Shown here one piece after another: positions 49,955-56,726 of a DNA stretch of 64,000 nt. The notes under the pieces are model-generated. The model was not told the origin of the DNA and did not search any database. It was given only the letters and a program-made list of their open reading frames with translations. Source of the stretch: Novosphingobium sp. SG751A (GTDB lineage: Bacteria; Pseudomonadota; Alphaproteobacteria; Sphingomonadales; Sphingomonadaceae); contig NZ_JABGCB010000020.1 of assembly GCF_013149295.1 (NCBI RefSeq), forward strand, positions 20,393 to 84,392, written 5' to 3'. The position numbers were made by a program, and so were the translations under genes. The first letter of the stretch is position 1. Every line of letters begins with the position of its first letter.

Positions 49955-52013
49955 TGTCACGGCTTTGTCGGTCGAAGGACGGATTGGGGTCATCACGGTC
50001 AACTCGCCGCCGGTCAATGCGCTGTCCAATGCGGTGCGTCAGGGCGTGGCTCATGCGTTTGAGGCCGCGATAGCTGACGATGCCGTGGGCGCGGTGCTGG
50101 TCATCTGCGAAGGGCGCACCTTCTTTGCCGGGGCCGATATTTCCGAATTCGGCAAACCGCAGTGGGAGCCTTCGTTGCGCGATCTGCAAAAGCTGCTGGA
50201 AAACAGCCCCAAGCCAGTGATCGCCGCGATCCATGGCACGGCGCTGGGCGGGGGGCTGGAGCTGGCGCTGGTGGCGCATTACCGGATCGCGGTGCCTTCG
50301 GCCAAATGCGGGCTGCCCGAGGTCAAGCTCGGCCTGCTGCCGGGCGCGGGGGGCACGCAGCGCCTGCCGCGCGTGGTGGGCGTGGCCAAGGCGCTGGAGA
50401 TGGTGACGAGCGGCGAGTCCGTTTCGGCCAAGGCGGCGCTGGCCATGGGGCTGGTCGATGAGCTGGCCAGCGAGGGCAATCTGCGCGCCGATGCGCTGGC
50501 TTTTGCCAATCGCGTGCTGGATGAAAGTCGCCCCTTGGTGAAGGTGCGCGACAAAGCCGACAAGCTGGAGGAGGCCCGCTCCAATCCAGCGATCTTCGAG
50601 GATTTCCGCCGCGCCAATGCCCGCAAATTCCGTGGCTTCCTTGCGCCCGAATTTAACATCCGCTGCATCGAGGCGACGCTGTCGGACCTGCCCTTTGACG
50701 AGGCGCTGAAATACGAGCGCTCGCTGTTCGATCAACTGATGGCCGACAGCCAATCCGCCGCCCAGCGCCACGTATTCTTTGCCGAGCGTCAGGCCGCCAA
50801 GGTGGACGTGCCCGCCGATACCGCAATCCTGCCCGTGGCCCGCGTGGGCGTGATTGGCGCTGGCACGATGGGCGGCGGCATTGCGATGAATTTCGCCAAT
50901 GTCGGCATCCCCGTAACCCTCGTGGAAACCACGCAGGAGGCGCTGGACCGGGGCCTTGGCATCATCGCCAAGAATTATGAAACCACCGCCGCCAAGGGCA
51001 AGATGAAGCCCGAAGATGTCGAAACCCGCATGGGCCTGATCCAAGGCACTTTGGCGCTGGAGGATCTGGCGCAGGTCGATCTGGTGATCGAGGCGGTATT
51101 TGAACAGTTGGATGTGAAGCAGGAGATTTTCCGCCGCCTCGACGCGATTGCGCGGCGCGGTGCGATGCTGGCCACCAACACGTCCTATCTGGACATCGAT
51201 GACATTGCCGCCGTCACCAAGCGGCCCGAATATGTGCTGGGCCTGCATTTCTTCTCGCCCGCCAATGTCATGAAATTGCTGGAGGTGGTGCGCACCAAAG
51301 ACACGCTGCCCGCTGTCTATGCGACAGCCATGAAGCTGGCCAAGACCATCGGCAAGATCGGCGTGCTTTGCGGCAATGGCTTCGGCTTTGTCGGCAATCG
51401 CATTCTGGCCGCCCGCAATGCGCAGGCCGACGCGCTGGCGCTGGAGGGCGCAACGCCATGGGCCATCGACAAGGTGCTGTATGATTTCGGCTTTGCCATG
51501 GGCCATTTCCAGATGCGCGATCTGGTGGGGCTGGATGTCGGCTGGAACCGGGCGACGACGGCCTCGGCCAATGTGCGCGAGATCCTGAACGAAATGGGCC
51601 GCCATGGGCAGAAGACACGCGGCGGCTATTATGACTATGACGAGAAGCGCAATGCCACGCCTTCCCCCATCGCCATCGAGGTGATCGAAGGTTTTGCGGC
51701 CAAACAGGGCATCATGCGGCGCGAAATTTCCGATGCTGAAATCCACGACCGCATCCTGTTCGCCATGGTCAATGAAGGCGCCAAGATCCTCGACGAAGGC
51801 ATTGCCGCGCGGGCCAGCGATGTCGATATCGTGTGGATCACCGGCTATGGCTGGCCCAAATATCGCGGGGGGCCGATGTTCTGGGCCGATCTGCAAGGGC
51901 TGCCCCACGTGCTGGAGCGGCTGCGCGCGCTGGAGGCGGCGCATGGGGCGGCGTTTACGCCATCGCCTTTGATCGAACGGCTGGTGGCCGCAGGAAAAGG
52001 ATTCAACGCATGA
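49941..52013 (+). CDS. Bifunctional enoyl-CoA hydratase/3-hydroxyacyl-CoA dehydrogenase (FadB/FadJ-like)
   Basis: The 690-residue protein joins a crotonase domain (residues 1-190: CEGRTFFAGADISEF, GTALGGGLELALVAH, LPEVKLGLLPGAGGTQRL) to a 3-hydroxyacyl-CoA dehydrogenase (from about 295: VGVIGAGTMGGGIAMNFAN, ATNTSYLDIDDIA, GLHFFSPANVMKLLEVV). It hydrates the enoyl-CoA and oxidises the 3-hydroxyl. The ATG at 49941 follows GAGG, and it lies inside the end of the quinoprotein gene. It links the 4-hydroxyacid module to the final cleavage pair. Confidence 0.94.
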   Translation: MKVNDVTALSVEGRIGVITVNSPPVNALSNAVRQGVAHAFEAAIADDAVGAVLVICEGRTFFAGADISEFGKPQWEPSLRDLQKLLENSPKPVIAAIHGTALGGGLELALVAHYRIAVPSAKCGLPEVKLGLLPGAGGTQRLPRVVGVAKALEMVTSGESVSAKAALAMGLVDELASEGNLRADALAFANRVLDESRPLVKVRDKADKLEEARSNPAIFEDFRRANARKFRGFLAPEFNIRCIEATLSDLPFDEALKYERSLFDQLMADSQSAAQRHVFFAERQAAKVDVPADTAILPVARVGVIGAGTMGGGIAMNFANVGIPVTLVETTQEALDRGLGIIAKNYETTAAKGKMKPEDVETRMGLIQGTLALEDLAQVDLVIEAVFEQLDVKQEIFRRLDAIARRGAMLATNTSYLDIDDIAAVTKRPEYVLGLHFFSPANVMKLLEVVRTKDTLPAVYATAMKLAKTIGKIGVLCGNGFGFVGNRILAARNAQADALALEGATPWAIDKVLYDFGFAMGHFQMRDLVGLDVGWNRATTASANVREILNEMGRHGQKTRGGYYDYDEKRNATPSPIAIEVIEGFAAKQGIMRREISDAEIHDRILFAMVNEGAKILDEGIAARASDVDIVWITGYGWPKYRGGPMFWADLQGLPHVLERLRALEAAHGAAFTPSPLIERLVAAGKGFNA

Positions 52014-53161
52014 TGAAATCCGGCAAGATCGCCATCACCGGCGTCGGTGAAACCCCGTTCCTGCGCAAGGGCGAGGAGCATGTCATGCAGATGATGACCC
52101 GCGCCAGCCTCGCCGCCATTGCGGACGCGGGGCTGCGGCCCGCCGACATCGACGGCTATATCATCAACAAATATGCGGGGCACCCGTCCGAGGAAGTGGC
52201 TCATGCGATCGGCGCGGGACAAAAGCGTTTCTCGGCCGTGACCGACAGCGCGGGCGGCACGGCAACCTCGGGCGATGCGCTGCGGCTTGCCCAATTGGCC
52301 ATCGAGGCAGGCCTGTGCAAGCATGTGCTGGTGCCCTATGCCATCCGCTCGACCAAACCGGGGGGCGTCTATGCCTTCCATGCGCGCGAACCGCAAAAGG
52401 CGGGCCTCGAAATGCCCGCCGGTTTCTTTGGCCAGCCGACCTATTTCGCCAGCATGGCCAACCGCTATGCCCACGAATATGGCATGACCGAGGAGGAGCA
52501 GGCCGCCCTGCCCATGACCTATCGCGCTTGGGCGGCCATCACCCCTTCGGCGCAGCGGCGCGACCCGATGGACCTTGCCGCCTATCGCGCCAGCCCGATG
52601 ATTTCGACGCCCTTGCGCGTGGCCGATTGCTGCCTGACCACGGATGGCGGCGGGGCCTATGTCGTCTCCAGCGTCGAATATGCGCGCGACCTGCCCCACC
52701 CCGTTGTGGCGGTTCAGGGGCTGGGGCTGGGATACAACAATTATCCCCATGGTGTGCTGTTCAGCCAGAAACCCTGCACTTTCGAATTTCCGGGCCGGGA
52801 ATCGGCGGCGCAGGCCTATGCGATGGCGGGCGTGGACCCCAAGGATCTCGATCTGGCGCAGGTCTATGACGGCTTCACCATCTCCGCTCTGGTGCAAACC
52901 GAGATGCTGGGCCTGTGCGATGTGGGCGAGGCGCCGCGTTTCTATGCCGCAGGCCATGCCATGCCGGGGGGCAAGATGCCGATCAACACCAGCGGCGGCC
53001 ATATGTCGGGCGGCTATGTGCCAGGCATGAACCTGCTGATCGAGGCTGTGCGCCAATTGCGCGGGGGCGAAGGCGCGCGGCAGGTGGCGGACGCAAGGCT
53101 CTGCGCGATTGCGGGCCTTGGCGGCAACAACCATTCCACCACCATTCTGGCAAGGATGTAA
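52010..53161 (+). CDS. Thiolase-superfamily protein without nucleophilic Cys (Ltp-type, possible aldolase)
   Basis: The 383-residue protein has the thiolase fold of SCP2/Ltp proteins (IAITGVGETPFLRKGE, VYDGFTISALVQTEMLGLC, NTSGGHMSGGYVPGM). Where thiolases have the nucleophile in NNCATGS, it reads GGTATSG, so the Cys is replaced by Thr. The His of GGH is kept. Ltp2, which lacks thiolytic chemistry and with a DUF35 partner catalyses retro-aldol cleavage of steroid side-chain CoA esters, is the closest functional precedent. Its ATG overlaps the upstream stop, and a DUF35 gene follows after 3 nt. Confidence 0.85.
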   Translation: MMKSGKIAITGVGETPFLRKGEEHVMQMMTRASLAAIADAGLRPADIDGYIINKYAGHPSEEVAHAIGAGQKRFSAVTDSAGGTATSGDALRLAQLAIEAGLCKHVLVPYAIRSTKPGGVYAFHAREPQKAGLEMPAGFFGQPTYFASMANRYAHEYGMTEEEQAALPMTYRAWAAITPSAQRRDPMDLAAYRASPMISTPLRVADCCLTTDGGGAYVVSSVEYARDLPHPVVAVQGLGLGYNNYPHGVLFSQKPCTFEFPGRESAAQAYAMAGVDPKDLDLAQVYDGFTISALVQTEMLGLCDVGEAPRFYAAGHAMPGGKMPINTSGGHMSGGYVPGMNLLIEAVRQLRGGEGARQVADARLCAIAGLGGNNHSTTILARM

Positions 53162-53164
53162 GAC

Positions 53165-53578
53165 ATGGGGCTACCCAACTATCCCGTCCATCTGGAAGAC
53201 CCTTTGTTTCAGGGCTTCTATGATGGGCTCGACGCGGGCGAATTGCGCGTGACGGTGGACGCGGAAACGGGCGAATTCCAATGGTATCCGCCAGAGGTGG
53301 TGCCGGGGCGGCCCGATGCGCGGCTGGAATGGCGGGCGGTTTCGCCGCTGGGCCATGCCTATACGTTCACCACCGTGGTGCGCAGCCTGCTGCCCGGCGA
53401 TCACAAGGATGAGGTGCCCTATACCGTCATCCTGTTCGAGCCGGACGATGCGCCCGGCGTGCGGATCGCGGGCGTGCTGGTTGATGATGAGGGCGTGACG
53501 CCCGCCTGCGGGATGCGGTTGCGGTTTCGCCCGGTCGAGGTTGGCGACCACAAGATCGCCGGTTTCGTTCCTGCCTAA
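53165..53578 (+). CDS. DUF35 (OB-fold) partner protein lacking zinc-ribbon cysteines
   Basis: This 137-residue protein has the DUF35 layout: short helical N-terminus (DPLFQGFYDGLDAGELRV), ribbon-like segment, then the OB fold (EWRAVSPLGHAYTFTTVV, DDEGVTPACGMRLRF). In most DUF35 proteins the ribbon carries four Cys; here the segment reads TVDAETGEFQWYPPE and none is present. The partner of Ltp2 is a DUF35 domain of ChsH2, and the 3-nt spacing to the Ltp-type gene argues for a stable complex. It is the last gene of the nine-gene operon and overlaps the convergent esterase by 4 nt. Confidence 0.85.
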   Translation: MGLPNYPVHLEDPLFQGFYDGLDAGELRVTVDAETGEFQWYPPEVVPGRPDARLEWRAVSPLGHAYTFTTVVRSLLPGDHKDEVPYTVILFEPDDAPGVRIAGVLVDDEGVTPACGMRLRFRPVEVGDHKIAGFVPA

Positions 53579-55035
53579 GGCGTTATGGTGGAGCCGCTCT
53601 CACGCAGCCAGCGGCTCCACCAGTAATCCAGCCTTTCGCGCTGAAAATCGGGCTCGACCCGCGAGGCGGCGTCAAAGACCATCGGCGCGGGATGGCCGGG
53701 CCGAACGGCGGGCCACGATGGGCCGGGGTTGCCGGTGGCAATGAAATTGTACCAATAATCCTGCATCGCCTGAGCCAGTCTGGCCTCATCGGTATCAAGG
53801 GCGGATTTCAGGCCGAAGAGATAGGGCATATCCGCGCAATGCGGCGCGCCGGGGCTGGTGGTGCGATCCGCCTGCGGCACAAAGGCGAAATGATAGGACC
53901 ATGTGGGCGCGGCACGCGCGGCCAATCCGGCCATGCCCTGCGAGGCGCTGGTGAAGATGAAATCGGTTTGAATCCGGCGCAGCAGTTCCGGGTCGGGCAA
54001 ACGCCCATAGATCGGGCGCAGGGCCGCCACATCAATCCCGAAGCGATCACGCAAAACCCCCGCGTCAAAACCCATCAGGCCGAACACGCTGGCCTCGTTG
54101 CTGGTCGATCCCACGATCAGCGGCACATGCGCCTGACGCCCGGCCGCAAAGATCCGCGAGACGCCCATCGGCACCAGCCGCCCATCCTCCATCGCGCCAT
54201 AATCGGGCGCACCGGGATCGGCGGCCAGCACCTGCGCCGGGGAGAGCGCGCGCAATTGCGCCAGCGTTTTCGCCCCCGCCCTTTGCGCGAAAGCCAGACC
54301 CTGCGCCTCGCCCAGAGCCATGGGCCGACTGGCGTTGAAAAAGCCCCCTCCCGAATGGACCGAGGCGCGCGCGAACAGGCCTCTTGCCGCAGGCGCGGCC
54401 ATCAGCGCATTGACCGAAGACCCGCCCGCCGAGCAGCCCAGCACCGTCACCTTGGCCGGATCGCCGCCAAAGCGGGCGATATTGTCGCGCACCCAGCGCA
54501 GCGCCGCGATCTGATCGGAAAGCCAGAAATTGCCCGTGGCGCGACCGTTTTCAGCCCTGAGCGCCGGATGGGCAAAGAAGCCCATGCGCCCCACCCGGTA
54601 ATTGGGCGAAACCAGCACCACGCCCCGCCGAACAATAGGCGAGAGATCTTGATCGGCGATATAGCGCCCCGAGCCAAAGGCAAAGGCCCCGCCATGGATC
54701 GACACCAACACCGGCAGACCCTTTGCATGCCGGTCCGGCGTGACGACATTGAGCGTCAGGCAATCTTCGCTCTGGGGCAATGCTTCGCCCCGCGTTGGCT
54801 GGATGCAGGCCGCGCCAAAAGAGCGCGCATCGCGAATGTCGCGCCATGGCCGTGCAGGCCGCGCCTCGCGCCAGCGCAAGGGGCCGACCGGGGGCGCGGC
54901 GAAGGGTATGCCCCGAAACGCCGCGCCCTGTTCGATGGCTTGGCCCCGCACCGCGCCATCGGCCGTGCGCACCACCGGATCGCCGCCATTGGCCAAAATC
55001 AGCGGCGCGGCGGCGATCAGGGGCCAGAAACGCAT
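53575..55035 (-). CDS. Carboxylesterase type B, exported
   Basis: The 486-residue protein has a signal peptide (MRFWPLIAAAPLILA), the type B signatures FRGIPFAAPPVGPLRW and SEDCLTLNVVTP, and the catalytic elbow GCSAGGSS. The residue before the Ser is Cys in place of the usual Glu. The acid is likely the Glu in STSNEASVFG and the His that in APHCADMPYLFG. It hydrolyses esters in the periplasm. The gene lies 2 nt after the SnoaL-like gene on the same strand, making an operon 56696 to 53575 with the LLM enzyme. Confidence 0.92.
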   Translation of the reverse strand: MRFWPLIAAAPLILANGGDPVVRTADGAVRGQAIEQGAAFRGIPFAAPPVGPLRWREARPARPWRDIRDARSFGAACIQPTRGEALPQSEDCLTLNVVTPDRHAKGLPVLVSIHGGAFAFGSGRYIADQDLSPIVRRGVVLVSPNYRVGRMGFFAHPALRAENGRATGNFWLSDQIAALRWVRDNIARFGGDPAKVTVLGCSAGGSSVNALMAAPAARGLFARASVHSGGGFFNASRPMALGEAQGLAFAQRAGAKTLAQLRALSPAQVLAADPGAPDYGAMEDGRLVPMGVSRIFAAGRQAHVPLIVGSTSNEASVFGLMGFDAGVLRDRFGIDVAALRPIYGRLPDPELLRRIQTDFIFTSASQGMAGLAARAAPTWSYHFAFVPQADRTTSPGAPHCADMPYLFGLKSALDTDEARLAQAMQDYWYNFIATGNPGPSWPAVRPGHPAPMVFDAASRVEPDFQRERLDYWWSRWLRESGSTITP

Positions 55036-55037
55036 GC

Positions 55038-55679
55038 CTATCGCGCCCGGAACTCGGCCAGCATCTTGTAATAATCGTCGCTGGGCGCCTTCTCGCTATG
55101 CTGGCCTGCGGGCCAACTGGATTGCAGCGTTTCGGACGGGAACGCGGGCGAGGTGTAATCCGACAGGCCACGGCGGCGGATGATCTTCCACTCGCCATGG
55201 CGGCGCTCCAGATCGTCGAGATAGCGGCCTTGGAAGAACACGTCCTCCTCGCCGGTGCCATCCTTGCGGTCGCGGCGATGCTGGGCGAAATAGTAGCATT
55301 CGGAGAACGCCCGGTCGCCCTTCACCTCGACGCTGATATTGCTGATATGATGGCAGGCATATTTGAGCGCCGAGACGATTTTGAAAGCAAAGCCGACGAA
55401 ATCGCTCGATTTGCCCTCAAACCGCCCATGCTTATGCGTCGATTCGGGCCAGAACAGGCTGCGCAGCAACGCCTCGTCCGCGCGGTCATTCGCTCTGGCA
55501 TAGGCGTTGAGCAGCGAGGCAATCGCCTCTTTCGATTCCAGCACGTCGATGCGTTCGGCAAGGCTCAATTTGGCTGCGGGCTTGGCACTGGGCGCAGCCA
55601 TCGCATTGCCCGCCGCCGCCATCGCAAAAGGCGTGCCCAGCAAAGTGCCGAGCATCCGCCGCCGGTTCTGTTCTTCCAT
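55038..55679 (-). CDS. SnoaL-like/NTF2-fold protein with export signal
   Basis: The 213-residue protein begins MEEQNRRRMLGTLLGTPFAMAAAGNAMA, a twin-arginine style signal. The mature part is an NTF2-like cone (LESKEAIASLLNAYARANDRAD, HKHGRFEGKSSDF, CHHISNISVEVKGDRAFSEC, GRYLDDLERRHGEWKIIRRR). This SnoaL_4-like group contains dehydratases and isomerases, including bile-acid dehydratases of sphingomonads, but also many unknowns. The start at 55679 follows GGGAGG by 5 nt. Dehydration of an exported or imported hydroxylated substrate is a guess from neighbours. Confidence 0.8.
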   Translation of the reverse strand: MEEQNRRRMLGTLLGTPFAMAAAGNAMAAPSAKPAAKLSLAERIDVLESKEAIASLLNAYARANDRADEALLRSLFWPESTHKHGRFEGKSSDFVGFAFKIVSALKYACHHISNISVEVKGDRAFSECYYFAQHRRDRKDGTGEEDVFFQGRYLDDLERRHGEWKIIRRRGLSDYTSPAFPSETLQSSWPAGQHSEKAPSDDYYKMLAEFRAR

Positions 55680-55691
55680 CACCGCCTCCCC

Positions 55692-56696
55692 TTAATCGCA
55701 CATTTCGAGCAAGCCGGGCACCGTCATCAACCGGGGTAGAACCGCGCTTTCAAACAGGCGCAGGCTGCGCCACGACACTTCCGGATCAAGCCCGCCCAGC
55801 AGCGCATGGAACGTCACCGCCGTGCCGCGACCAAGCCCGACCAGATAGTCGAAACACTCATCGGGCGTGACCACCTTGATGTTGGGCATGGCTTTAAGGC
55901 CCTCGACAGTTTGCGCGGGGCTGTAACGGGTCTGGCCCTCGCCGCGCTCCTTGGCCCATTCGGCATAGGCATTGGTGGCATAGGCGACATGGGGCGCGAC
56001 AATCGGCCAATCGCGATCCGGGTCTTCGGTCACATAAAGGAAACTGGCGGCAGGCTGGCGATATTCCTCGGGCGCGGGGAAACCGGCCTTGGCGCGCTCC
56101 TCTTTATACAGAACGAACAGGTCGGGATGACCAGGGAAATATTGATAGCCCGCCTTGGCCGCGCGGATGGCGGATTTGTCGGTCGATCCGCCCATATAGA
56201 TCTTGGGGCCGCCGGGCGTTGCGGGGGTGGGCGTGACGCGCACGGTGCGGTCGCGAAATTCGAACGGCTCGCCCGTCCATGCCGATTTCAGCGTGGCCAT
56301 CGCCTCGTTCATGATGCCCAGACGCTTGGTGATATCCTTGCCAAACATCTCGAATTCATGCGGGCGATAGCCCATGCCCGCCGTCAGCCAGACCCGCCCC
56401 GGCCCGATATTGTCCAGCACCGCCAGATCCTCGGCCAGACGCAGCGGATCATGCATCGTGACCACCAGCGCCGACAGGTGCGTGGCGATGTTCTTGGTCG
56501 ACCCCAGAATCGAGGCCGCCTGCACCATGGACGAGGGGCAATAACCGCCCTCGGCCCCGTGATGTTCGGCCAGGAACACCTGCGTGAAACCAAGCCCATC
56601 GGCCCAGACCGATTGCTCGATGGCGGCGCGGTAAAGCGCGGGATGCGAAGCGCCGAAATCCGGGCGGTTCATGTCATAGCGTAGGTTGAGCTGCAC
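55692..56696 (-). CDS. Luciferase-like flavoenzyme (LLM class), candidate F420-dependent
   Basis: The 334-residue protein has the bacterial luciferase barrel: ADGLGFTQVFLAEHHGAEGG, ALVVTMHDPLRLAEDLAVLD, GRVWLTAGMGYRPHEFEMFG and PKIYMGGSTDKSAIRAAKAG. Family members use either FMNH2 (monooxygenases) or F420 (oxidoreductases). With a complete F420 operon 14 kb away and an NADPH:F420 reductase, F420 is a realistic cofactor, but the flavin reductase at 59288 keeps the FMN alternative alive. The start is GTG at 56696, preceded by AGGAGAG. Confidence 0.88.
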   Translation of the reverse strand: MQLNLRYDMNRPDFGASHPALYRAAIEQSVWADGLGFTQVFLAEHHGAEGGYCPSSMVQAASILGSTKNIATHLSALVVTMHDPLRLAEDLAVLDNIGPGRVWLTAGMGYRPHEFEMFGKDITKRLGIMNEAMATLKSAWTGEPFEFRDRTVRVTPTPATPGGPKIYMGGSTDKSAIRAAKAGYQYFPGHPDLFVLYKEERAKAGFPAPEEYRQPAASFLYVTEDPDRDWPIVAPHVAYATNAYAEWAKERGEGQTRYSPAQTVEGLKAMPNIKVVTPDECFDYLVGLGRGTAVTFHALLGGLDPEVSWRSLRLFESAVLPRLMTVPGLLEMCD

Positions 56697-56726
56697 GGCT
56701 CTTCTCTCCTGTTATATCTTTATGAT

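Noticed and set aside
49479..51944. Long minus-strand frame (about 821 codons) opposite the FadB-like gene
   Set aside because: The plus strand encodes a complete bifunctional protein with all motifs; the opposite frame shows only mirrored composition.
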